From: Lantana camara
Lineage: Eukaryota; Streptophyta; Magnoliopsida; Lamiales; Verbenaceae
DNA length: 64,000 nucleotides
Direction of reading: 5' to 3'
Assembly (NCBI GenBank): GCA_037501455.1
Contig: CM074863.1
Location: 60,803,501-60,867,500, forward strand
Positions 11,051 through 21,107 of this stretch are shown in pieces. A program made the translations under genes and the position numbers. The notes beneath the pieces are model-generated. The model did not search any database and was not told the DNA's origin. It saw nothing but the letters and a program-made list of their open reading frames with translations. Position 1 is the stretch's first letter. Each line of letters starts with the position of its first letter.

Positions 11051-12510
11051 AAATAAATAATTAAGTTCTAATATTACATAAATTAAATAGGTCACGTAAT
11101 TAGTTAGCTTAAACATGATTAATTAACATAACATATAATTAGTATACTCATTAAATTAATAATATAGTAATTAAACATATATGTATTTATATAATACGAA
11201 ATATACATATATAATTAATAATATTAGAATGAAATATTATAATATAATATAATAAAATAATAACAATTATAATAAAATTAAATATAAAAACACGTAAAAA
11301 CAATTAATTCGCGCAAATAGGTAAACACATACGTCCTACCTTTACGTCCGAAAAGTCGGGGCGTTACAGCCGCTACCGTAGCCGGCCGAACAGCCGCCGG
11401 CCGCCACCGGAACACCGCCTCCGGTGGTCGGAAAAATCCCCGGAAGGACAGAAACGTGCGTCTCGGCCTGCTCAACAAAAGCCCTCAATCAATTTCAGAA
11501 AATACCAAACACGTCGGACTTCGTTGACGAAAAACCGAACTTAAATCCTAGTACGAAAACTGAATTTAAACGTAAACCGTAAAACAAAAATGAAATCCGG
11601 GCATACCGTTGGAAAGCTTGTAACGAGCCCTACGAAAGCCCCTAGCCAAAACCCGGAAAAAGTCGCCGAAAAATCGGACCACCGGTCCGCCGCCGCCGGC
11701 CGGTTCTCTGGCCGCCACCACCACGAACAGCTCAAGCTCGTCGTCAGGAATAACTGTTGTGAAGGGAACACCACCAAAACCGGCAGGGAAGAGGGCCCAA
11801 TTCGCCGCCGAAGTTCCGCCGCTGCGCTACCGCTGATTCGGCCATCTCCGCCGCGATTCGCTCAAAAAGGAGGCCAAAAATGGAATGGGAAGGGTCGAAA
11901 ACGTAGGGTAGGGTAGCGGTTGGCCGGCGAGAGTTGCCGGATAGCCGCCGACGAAGAGGTGGCGGTTTCGACCACCGCTGCACCGCCGCTGGTCCATTTC
12001 AAGCTACGAAACTGGTACGGTTGTGACGGGCTCGTCGAGCTGATAAATTTCCACTATTGGTTCGTCGAATTCCATCGAGAAACGAGGGAGAACGAGCATG
12101 TGTGTGTTTTCACACCTTCATTATGTGTGAATAGTGACAGATGGCTGGAGAAGACGATGAAGGCTGAGTCTGCTGTTCTGGCACGCAAAACGAGGAAACC
12201 CGAGTATATATCTCGGATCCTCGTACTAAAAAATGATCGGAAGAACGGGCTAACGAAGTCAGAATTGGGCAAACTTAGAGTCTACGGACTCGTTTCGCTG
12301 CCCCGGACGCGTTAAAGGGATCAAAGAAGTCAAAATCTCTACCAAACGAGAAGTGACCGGAAAACCCCCCTAAAAGAAGAAAATTACAAAAATGGCCCTA
12401 ACTCTAAAAGAGTTCAAAAGAGGGCCACACAATGCACCAATCACATAATTAAACACATAAAAAGGTTGAAAGGTGACATACCTTATTTATCGGATGAGCG
12501 GGGCGTTACA

Positions 12511-12527
12511 CGGGATTTAACACCCGG
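12511..12527 (+). pseudogene. 17 bp left stub of Tekay reverse transcriptase
   Basis: These bases encode part of the residues GFNTR of a Tekay reverse transcriptase and continue in frame at 21113 once the Tat element and one copy of CCCGG are removed. The LARD LTR abuts on the left. The stub shows that both the LARD and Tat entered the same pol gene 17 bp apart. Confidence 0.85.
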
Positions 12528-13096
12528 TGATGTGGCTCGTACCCGCTGTCGTGTTGGACCAATCACCTTGCTCCACCTGTACGATCAAATACCACATTTC
12601 GACCACCAGGTCGGTCCTTCAGTTACCGCCTTAGCCACCGACCCAGAGTCAGGCTCTCAGATCGGTTCTCTTGACCCATATCACTCGACCGGCCAGCTCA
12701 TCGGTCCACTAACCACTCCGCACTTGAGTGGCCGATCACACATTTAATGCACGGTCATAATGGGGCACCTGTCAACACATTGCGTCGACACGTTGAGACG
12801 GTAATCTCTCTTTCTTCACCGTATATATAGCTCCCCTTCATTTATTGCACGGTAAGTTTTTCTCACCTAACTCTTTGCACCGCACAATCCTTCGATCATC
12901 TTCATCGAACCTGACTTAAGCGTCGGAGTGCCAACCCGGGTCTCACACCCACCTTCTCCGAGTTGGCCTCGAAGCTCACGTTTGCCACGACCTGTGTAGA
13001 TTTCGAGCAGTCAAGCGGCGATTCCCCCACTCAACAAATAGAGTGATCATGGTCTGATCTCCCGATCGAACACCAGGCGGAGGTTTGGCCCTATCA
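12528..13096 (+). mobile_element. Tat-A 5' LTR
   Basis: This 569 bp LTR begins TGATGTGGCTCG and ends CTATCA. CCGTATATATAG at about 12818 is a plausible TATA box for the element's transcription. The first 297 bp recur alone at 41482-41778. Confidence 0.95.
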
Positions 13097-13114
13097 TTTG
13101 GCGCGGTCTGTGCG
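13097..13114 (+). other. Tat-A putative primer binding site
   Basis: TTTGGCGCGGTCTGTGCG follows the LTR directly. Tat-lineage elements often have TGGCGCCGTCTGTGG-like sequence here. I cannot name the primer tRNA with confidence. Confidence 0.6.
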
Positions 13115-13138
13115 AAATGTAACGACAGGCCATTGAAT

Positions 13139-14866
13139 ATGACTACTCGCAATCTCACCAACAACCGCCTTTTTGACGAGAATGGTCGAGAGGTTATCCC
13201 TCAAGGCCCTTTACAGGTCGCTGCACCTACGATCATTCCGCCTCAACTGGTCTTTTCGACGACCGAGTTAGACAAGTACCTAAAGGCGTGTCGGGATGAA
13301 GCCATAGCTGCAGCTGCGGAAGGAAGAGAGCCACGGATGCCCGAGTGCCCTCAGACTCGACCTGTGGAAATCATTCAACCCGTGGTTAATCACCCTGGGT
13401 ATGTTCAACCAGTGCAGTATCAACAGCCCGTTGGATATTGGGTTAGGGTCGGACAGGCTGTGCATCACCAACCTCAATATCAACAACCATTACCTGCTCA
13501 GGGAAATGCTACAAGACCGGTTCAAGATCGCTTGTCATTTCAACCGGATGATGAGGTCGATTCTAGGACACCCACTGATACTCAGATACACCGAAATATC
13601 AACCACCGAGGAGAAGGGGCCTCCCAACAAAGATCTCAGCCTTCTCATTCCTGAGGAAGAAATACCCACCCTCGACGATCTGAATCCCGGAGGGAACGTG
13701 ACGCCTCTCAACGCGACGTATCCCGTCACAGTTCGAGTGGAATCTTCGACCGACTCGGGCCACACGGTCGGCCAAACCAGATTCGAAGGTCAAATAGGGG
13801 ACACATTGTAAGGTCGAATGACCTCAGGAATCAAATTCCTCCACCGCTCAGTCGACATGATAGTCAACATCAGAGCGAGAGCCAAGGATCACACAGCCAT
13901 TCTCCCCACCAGTCTCATTCTACCAGGCGCGATCGATCTAAATCCCCTCGGCACACACCATCGACCCAGCGACCAGCATGACCTTGGAGATACCGTAATG
14001 ATAGAGAGGCTCAATCTCCGTTTTGCGACGCAATCATTGAGACTACCATCGATGAAAAGATCCCAACCGGTCTGCCTACGTACAATGGGTCGATTGATCC
14101 GGAGAAGCATGTATCTCGTCTCGAGATGCAACTGAGCATGTTTGGTCACTCACCTGATATTTGGGCTAAAATCTTTGTCACAACCCTTGATGGGCCTGCG
14201 CTAGAATGGTTTTTGAGGCTTCCTCCTCGATCCATCCCCCACATATAAGGCTCTTGTTGATCGCTTCAACGCTCAGTTTTCTGCTATGAAAGGAGAGATA
14301 AGCTGCCTCCGACCTATCTATACACCATTAGACAAGGTCCCAATGAGTCGCTTAGGGACTTCTTCACTCGCTTTTCACAAGCAGTGGTCAAAATAGAAGA
14401 ACCAAGTATCGACCTATTGAAACCAATTGTTCACAAGGCCTTGATCAGCAATGAATGTGCTCGATACATCTTCTTGCAAAAGCCTCGAAACTAAGCCGAT
14501 AGTCAAGCAGCCGCCTGCGACTGGATGCAACTCGAAGACCTGGAAAATTCTCAAAGAAGCCCGATTTAGGGTCGGAAAGCAGAGACCAGTCATCCAATCA
14601 GGCAAGATACTAGCCCCAAGAATGAAGCACCGATCGGATCTACCCCTAGAAAACATTTTACGCAATTGACGCGATCGATTGATGAAATCTACAACGTCAT
14701 TAAATTTTGCAACTTCCATCAACAGAAAGGGCACAACACCTCCGAATGCAACGTATTACGAGATGAGATCGAACGATTGATCAAAGGAGGTTACCTCCTC
14801 GAGTTTGTGAAAAAAGTGGATGATAACGCTCATCGAGACCATCATGATAGGTCGCCACCAAGATAG
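13139..14866 (+). pseudogene. gag: Tat-A gag (broken)
   Basis: Gag would form the retrotransposon particle and bind RNA. The likely start is the ATG at 13139 (MTTRNLTNNRLFDENG), 43 bp after the LTR. The reading frame breaks several times: the first frame closes near 13654 and later gag pieces lie in other frames (around 13800-14660). Near 14245 copy A has two bases more than copy B. The last piece (about 14666-14866) has the zinc-knuckle variant CNFHQQKGHNTSEC typical of Tat gag, followed by a helical segment (EIERLIKGGYLLEFVKK). A TAG at 14864-14866 is the only stop between this piece and pol in the same frame, so gag and pol were one polyprotein. It is not functional as it stands. Confidence 0.8.
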
Positions 14867-17800
14867 CATCAAGCCAAGCCCTCTACAGAACGCGACCCAC
14901 ACAATCGACCATGCCTCGGTCGTATTGACATGATTTCTGGGGGGGCATCCGGGGGAGATTCGAGGTCGGCTCGAAAGAAGACTCGACGGGCAGCTGGACA
15001 AAGCTTTTATGGGCCTCGAGAAGTGATGCAAGTCCGACCAGAAGACGCGTGGATCAACGAAGAAGTAGTGTTTAGTGAAAATGATGTAATCAGTGTACCG
15101 GCACAATCGAGCAAGACACCTAGCTGTCCTATGGTCGTCACGCTCGATGTCGCCAACTTTGTTGTATCTCACATTTTGATCGATAATGGAAGCTCTAGCA
15201 ACATTATCCTTTACTCGACTTTTATTCGCATGAATTTACACGATAAATTACTTCTAGATCCTATTCGAACCCCTCTTACAGGTTTCGGTGGAGCAGAGGT
15301 TTATACCAAAGGTCGAGTGCGTTTAATCACATCAATGGGCAACTTACCCCGAGGGGCCACACGCGAGATCGAATATCTTGTTGTTGAGATGCCTTCTGCA
15401 TATAACATCATTTTCGGCCGACCAAGCCTCATAGACTTCCGAGCGGTTATATCCACCTACCATCAGATGGTGAAGTTACCCACCCCCGCCGGGGTCGGAG
15501 AATTGAGGTGCGATATATCGACCGCTTGGAGTTGCTATTCCATCTCGATGGAAAAGCCCAAACCCCCCACGGGGAAGCATGCTCCATTGATTATCAACGA
15601 CCCTATGATCGAAGATGATTTTGTAGATCCGAATGCAATCGACCCAGAAAACTCAAAGAAAATGAGTTCTTCTCATGCTGCAAAAAGAAAGAAACAAGAA
15701 GATAAAAAGCTCGAACCAACGGAAGAACTCGAGGAGATTAAACTGATCCTAGGACAGATAGAAAAAATCACGCATATAGGAGCTGGTCGAAAAGGCAAAG
15801 AACAATGCATGCTCGTACAATTTCTCCGAGATAATCTCGATGTGTTCGCTTGGAGTGCTTCTGACCTTGTCGGAGTCGACAGGAAGGTGATCGAGCATCA
15901 TTTAAACGTCGACCCATCTTACAAGCCAGTCAAACAAAAAGTGCATCCCCAAAGCGATTCCCGGAATGCTATCATTGAGATCGAGGTTAACAAACTCCTC
16001 GATGCCAGATACATAATGCCGATCCAGTACGTCGAATGGCTTTGCAACGTTGTTCTTGTGCCCAAGCCAGGAGGAAAGTGGCGTATATGTAATGATTTCA
16101 CCGACCTGAATAAAGTATGTCCGATGGACCCCTATCCATTGCCAAGGATCGACCAGCTTGTCGACTCCACGGCCGGATACGAGCGACTAAGTATGATGGA
16201 CGCTTTTCAGGGTTATTACCAGATTCTTATGGCCATCGAAGATCAACCCAAAATGGCCTTCATAGTTTTCAACGGCATTTACTGTTTTAAGGTTATGTCG
16301 TTCGGTCTCAAGAACGCAAGAGCAACGTACCAGCGAATGATGAACAAGGTATTCGAGCCAGAAATTGGTAACACTGTCGAGGTATACGTTGACGACATGC
16401 TCGTCAAAAGTGAGAAAGCCGTTGACCATCTCGACCACCTCAAAAGAGCCTTTAACCTTCTTAGGAAATACAACTTGAAACTCAACCCCACGAAATGCAC
16501 CTTCGGGGTCGACGGTGGGAAATTCCTCGGGTACATGGTCAGCCGAAGAGGGATCGAAGCCAACCCTGCCAAAATACAAGCCATACAGTTGCTTCCGACT
16601 CCTAACTCGATCCGTGATGTCCAGCTCATTGCAGGGTCGTATCATCTCATTGAACCAGTTCATTGCCCAGTCATCAGAGAAGAACTTGCCTTTCTTTAAA
16701 ATCTTACGAAACATCAAAGATTTCGAATGGACTCCAGAATGCGACCAAGTGCTCGAAGATCTAAAGAAATACTTGGCCTCCCCACCTTTGCTTGCAAAGC
16801 CGGTCGACGGAGAGACACTGTATCTATACTTGGTCGTGTCAGAGGAAACAATCAGCTTAGTACTGATCACCGTTCGAGATCGAAAACATCTCCCTGTGTA
16901 CTACGTAAGCAAGATTCTTCATGGCCCTGAAGTACAATACCTCGAGATAGAAATTTGCCCTCGCAGTGGTCCACACCTCACGGAAACTTCGACCATACTT
17001 CCAAGCACATCCTATCTTGGTTCTCACCGACCAACCGTTGAAAACCGTCATGGACAAACCAGAAGTTTCAGGAAGACTCATAAAGTGGGCAATCGAACTC
17101 GGACAGTTCGAAGTAGCTTACCGACCCCGGGTGGCTTACCAATGTCAGATCTTAGTTGATTTCCTGGTCGAAAAAGACCCTCACCAAACTTCTAGTAACG
17201 ACCAAACCATGTGGACCCTGTCGGTCGGTGGCTCTTCGACCTCCTCAAGGGGGGAGCCGGTATATCCCTCTCAAGTACAGAAGGCCAACAGATCGAATAC
17301 GCCATCGCCCTCGAAAGCCCTTTTAGCAACGAATGAAAATTGCAAAAATGCAAAACATCAAAAAACTCACCGTCATCACCGACTCTCAGCTGGTCGCCGG
17401 TCAGGTCAGTGGTGAGTATGAGGCTCGAGAGGAGTCCATGATCAAATATCTTGCCTGAGCTAAGAAGGCCATATTAGAGTTCGAAGAATTTAAACTCTCC
17501 CAGGTTCCTCGAGAAGAAAATCTTCGAGCTGATGCCCTCTCTAAATTTGCAAGTGGATCACTTGGCACGCGAGATCGAACCATAACGTTCATGGCATCCT
17601 CTGCCAGATCCATCGACCCATCCATTAAGGAAGTCAATTCCATCGATGTAACCGAACCTTGTTGGCTCGACGGCATAGTCTCATTCCTACAAAATGGAAC
17701 CTTTCCCGGAGATCCCCTCGAGGCAAAAAGACTCAAGCACTAAGTTATACGCCCGATCAGGAGGGTCGTTCGTACAAGCGTTCATTCATCGGCCCAACAA

Positions 17801-18881
17801 AACGGCGTCTCCGACCCTCTCAAGGTCGGGAAGTACTGGCCGAAATCCATGGAGGATCGAGTGGAAACCATGCCGGGGGGCAATCCCTTGCTCAGAAAGT
17901 GTACCGATCAGGCTTCTTTTGGCCTACACTGCGTAAGGACGCGCTCGAATTCGTGAAAAAATGCGACCGTTGTCAGAAACACGCTAATTTGACTCACCAA
18001 CACCCCTCAGATATGATTCCGGTCGAATCATGCTGGCCTTTCGAGCAATGGGGAATCGATATTATCGGCCCTTTCCCGATCGCAACTCGACAAAGACAAT
18101 TCATCATCGTCGCTATTGACGACTTCTCTAAATGGGTCGAAGCACTAGCGGTCGAAAAAATAACCTTCCACACTCTGCAAGACTTTCTTTGGAAGCACAT
18201 TATCACCAGGTTTGGTGTACCTCGAATTTTAGTATACGACAACAGACCTCAATTTCGGAGTTCCAAATTCAAGGCCTACTGCTCGGATTTCAAATTAGCC
18301 AAAGGTTCATGTCAGTCGGACATCCCCAGGCCAATGGACAGGTCGAGGTCACCAATCGCACCATCATACATAACTTGTGCACGTGACTCGAGGCAAAGAA
18401 GGAACATTGGGTCGATGAACTGGAAGGTGTCTTGTGGGCCTATCGAACCACTCCTCGGATTCCAACCGGTCAAACGCCTTTCGCCATGGTATATGGCTCG
18501 GAAGCAATGATACCCGTCGAGATTGTTCATCAATCTCCCCGAGTGGCTCACTTTCAACGCGAACGAAATGATGCATTGAGGCATTCGATCTCGATACCAT
18601 AGATGAAACCAGAGAAAAGGGAAGTTAAAGATGCAACAATATCGAGCTACAACCGCTCGCGCATACAACAAGAATTACGACCTCTTCACTTTCAAGTCGG
18701 AGATTTAGTCCTTAAAAGAGTCGAAGTCACTAAGCATGTAGGTAAGCTCGATGCTAATTGGGAAGGTCCCTACCGTGTGATCGAAATTGGAAAAAATCGA
18801 GCTTATCACCTTGAAGATCTCGATGGGCGGTCCTTACCTCGATCATGGAATGCCCACAACTTGAAAAAGTATTATCTATAA
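14867..18881 (+). pseudogene. pol: Tat-A pol (protease, RT, RNase H, second RNase H-like, integrase; broken)
   Basis: The first long frame is open to 16699 and holds an aspartic protease (DNGSS at 15182-15196) and a reverse transcriptase (YVDD at 16385-16396). A frameshift near 16625 moves RNase H to another frame, and a further shift follows near 16950. A second, archaeal-type RNase H-like segment starts near 17217 with SVGGSSTSS, where Tat members normally have Asp in place of the first Gly, so a catalytic residue is gone. Integrase follows, with the zinc-finger cysteines near 17965 and the catalytic acids at 18058, 18238 and 18345; the third is in a different frame from the first two. The tail [10 protein letters not shown]...NLKKYYL ends at 18881. 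The element is dead by at least four frame changes. Confidence 0.9.
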
Positions 18882-20513
18882 ACAAATTATGTATCTTCTT
18901 GGTCGATGAATAAATAAAATTTCCCTTACCTTTCGATATGCATGTTATTCGATCTAATACTTGTCATTTTACTCTGCTCGTATTAAAGTATTATTCGTTC
19001 GAAAGATTAGAGCAACCTACCTCAACATCTTCTCGATCCTAAGCGTCGATTAACACTCAAAGCTAATTATCAAAAGAAATTCGAGGGAATACTTAAAATG
19101 ATCATTCATTAACCTCAGAAAAGAAATTACATAATAATTTAAAGCAGGTGTATCGATTACAACTTCTTCGATCACACACTTAACTAAATTTTGGATTTTA
19201 CAACGGGAGCAACAGACACTCGGGTTCCTACCTATTTACAAATGAACTCCGAGTCAACAACTAAGGGGACTCACCCTAACAGTCAAGTCCCTAAAAGTTA
19301 CAAGAGTCCGACCCCAATAGTCGGAACCCTTAAAAGATGGATCACCATTCAGTAAATATTCCGAGCGCAGAGATAGGGCTGGCACGTTCTCTCTGGCTCA
19401 CTTCCTGGTTGGGCCATCTCCAGTCCCCTCCTCGATTGGAACGATCGCAGCATCCCCAAACACCTCAACAGAGCCCTTAGCCCGTTTATCATGGCATAGG
19501 AATTGGGCATCAACTGTAGGGGGCTAATTCTCGGGGTGTTGAAGAATTCGAGCAGCTCTTCGGAAATGGGCACCCTGAACCCGTTTTTGACCGCCAAATA
19601 ATTGACCGCGATGCAGTTTTTGGGCGGGTTGGTCATTCTTTCTCCGACCCTGGGCCTTATTATTACCCGGTAGCCCCCAAACTCTGGAACACCACCAAAC
19701 AACCAGCGCTCGACTTTCCCAAACTTCTCATCCGATATACCGGGGGGTTATGGCTCGAGGATGCTTCACCAATCAATCCTCCGGCTCGAGGTTTTCCACC
19801 TCTTCCTCCTCTTCTTCCTCCTCCCCTTGACCTGAGATTGATGTCTCCTCCCCCGCTACACGAGGCATGACAACCTCTTCCAATTCCGCCTCCGGTAATG
19901 GGTCGGATACTCCCACCACATCGACATCTTCATCCCTTCCTTGGGGGTTTGTTGACCTAGTATCCATGGTGGCCCCAGAATCCGTTGAGTCTGAACTCGA
20001 GCTGGACCCAGAGCTCGACCCCACATCTATGGCCGCCACATCCGCCTCTTTTGGCCCAGCCTCCACTCGATTTGTTGGCATCCTACAGTTAGAATAGGAA
20101 GGTGTTTTCACTCTTTGGATCGGATACGAACAAATCGAGAGAGAGGAAGCCTTCAAAGTGATAGACCTCTCCCTCGAAGCAATCGAGAAAAACAAAAGAA
20201 AAACACTCAAGAAATTATAGTCGAGCTAATGATCGAAATGGTACCTTTTGTGTTAGTAGAAGGTCTGAATTTTATTCCCTTCTGGACAAACGACCCACAA
20301 GTTGATGCGCAAAAGCACTTAATCGACCTGCAACAGCTTGGAGCTCTCTTCAGTTTTTCTTTAGCAAAAGTAACAAATGAAATTACAGAGGGAACTATTT
20401 ATAGGAGTGAATTTGGAGGGAATCGAGAAGGTGAAAAGTCGCAATGATTACAGTGGGTCCCACCCTTGGGAGTTGAAACGCCTCTGCCACATCAGCCCTA
20501 GCAGATGACGTTT
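18882..20513 (+). other. Tat-A 3' region between pol and purine tract
   Basis: This holds 1.6 kb without sense coding. It carries only the antisense ORF at 19349-20081. I see nothing else certain in it. Confidence 0.7.
19349..20081 (-). pseudogene. Tat-A antisense ORF with a Transposase_28-like domain
   Basis: Between pol and the 3' LTR the minus strand carries two adjoining open pieces. The upstream piece starts at ATG 20079-20081 (MPTNRVEAG), is rich in Ser, Asp and Glu with a run of eight Glu, and stops at 19773. The second is open from 19747 to 19349 in another frame and includes ERWLFGGVPEFGGYR, VKNGFRVPISEELLEFF and LQLMPNSYAMINGL. This pattern matches what I know of the plant 'putative gypsy type transposon' family (Pfam PF04195). 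Antisense ORFs in this position are known in some Tat elements such as Grande. A frameshift near 19750-19770 separates the pieces in both copies. Function is unknown. Confidence 0.6.
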
Positions 20514-20524
20514 CGGGGGGTTTA
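20514..20524 (+). other. Tat-A polypurine tract
   Basis: CGGGGGGTTTA lies directly before the LTR start TGATGTGG at 20525. It is short and G-rich. Confidence 0.7.
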
Positions 20525-21107
20525 TGATGTGGCTCGTACCCGCTGTCATGTTGGACCAATCACCTTGCTCCACCTGTACGATTGAAGGCCACATTTCGAC
20601 CACCAGGTCGGTCCTTCAGTTACCGCCCACAATTTACCGCCTTAGCCACCGACCCAGAGTCAGGCTCTCAGATCAGTTCTCTCGACCCATATCACTCGAC
20701 CGGCCAGCTCATCGGTCCACTAACCACTCCGCACTTGAGTGGCCGACCACACATTTAATGCACGGTCATAGTGGGGCATCTGTCAACACCTTGCGCCTAC
20801 ACGTCGAGACAGTAATCTCTCTTTCTTCACCGTATATATAGTTCCCCTTCATTTATTGCAGGGCAAGTTTTTCTCACCTAACTCTTTTCACCGCACAATC
20901 CTTCGATCATCTTCATCGAACCTGACTTAAGCGTCGGAGTGCCAACCCGGGTCTCACACCCACCTTCTCCGAGTTGGTCTCGAAGCTCACATTTGTCGCG
21001 ACCTGTGTAGATTTCGAGCAATCAAGCGGCGATTCCCCCACTCAACAAATAGAGTGATCATGGTCTGATCTCCCGATCGAACACCAGGCGGAGGTTTGGC
21101 TCGATCA
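20525..21107 (+). mobile_element. Tat-A 3' LTR
   Basis: This 583 bp LTR ends CGATCA at 21107 and is followed by the target duplication CCCGG. It carries an extra CCACAATTTACCGC-type segment near 20628 that the 5' LTR lacks, plus about 26 substitutions relative to the 5' LTR. The Tat insertion is therefore not recent. Confidence 0.95.

Larger units (their letters stand above)
7417..11373 (-). mobile_element. 3947 bp solo LTR (7422-11368) with target duplication GCCGC
   Basis: The insert begins TGTAGCACCC at 7422 and ends GGGGCGTTACA at 11368. GCCGC flanks both sides (7417-7421 and 11369-11373). The empty site is intact in copy B at 47489-47493. I see no second LTR, primer site, purine tract or coding domain inside, so this is a solo LTR left by recombination between the two LTRs of a full element. 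The ends match the LARD and Tekay LTRs, but most of the middle is unique. It is present only in copy A, so it is among the youngest events here. Confidence 0.9.
5184..12510 (-). mobile_element. LARD-A right LTR (5' LTR), split by a 3947 bp insertion
   Basis: The LTR runs from TGTAGCACCC at 5184 to GGGGCGTTACA ending at 12510. Removing the inserted 7422-11368 and one 5 bp duplication leaves about 3375 bp; the copy B equivalent is 3424 bp. A block at about 6105-6345 (ACCTTCTTCCTCCGGG, then GCACTCAGCTCCC) is shared with the inserted solo LTR (8188-8415) and the fragment at 27565-27795, so these are related LTR families. The right end touches 17 bp of Tekay pol. The other flank lies outside the window, so a target duplication cannot be tested. 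Confidence 0.9.
12528..21107 (+). mobile_element. Tat-A: complete Ty3/gypsy element of the Tat lineage
   Basis: The 8580 bp element has LTRs 12528-13096 and 20525-21107, a primer-site-like sequence, gag and pol in one frame, a 1.6 kb 3' region with an antisense ORF, and a purine tract. CCCGG at 12523-12527 and 21108-21112 is the target duplication, so both edges are exact. The Tat assignment rests on the protease DNGSS, reverse transcriptase YVDD, a second RNase H-like domain after the first, and the C-terminal [11 protein letters not shown]. The two LTRs differ at about 26 positions plus a 14 bp insertion near 20628 in the 3' LTR. It cannot make its own enzymes because gag and pol are broken. 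Confidence 0.95.

Noticed and set aside
14756..15172. 138-codon minus-strand open frame opposite the gag-pol junction (also 50908-51324)
   Set aside because: Antisense shadow of gag-pol; no domain and no known counterpart in Tat elements.
16187..16870. 227-codon minus-strand open frame opposite Tat-A reverse transcriptase (also 52339-53022)
   Set aside because: It is a shadow of the conserved sense frame and has no recognisable domain.
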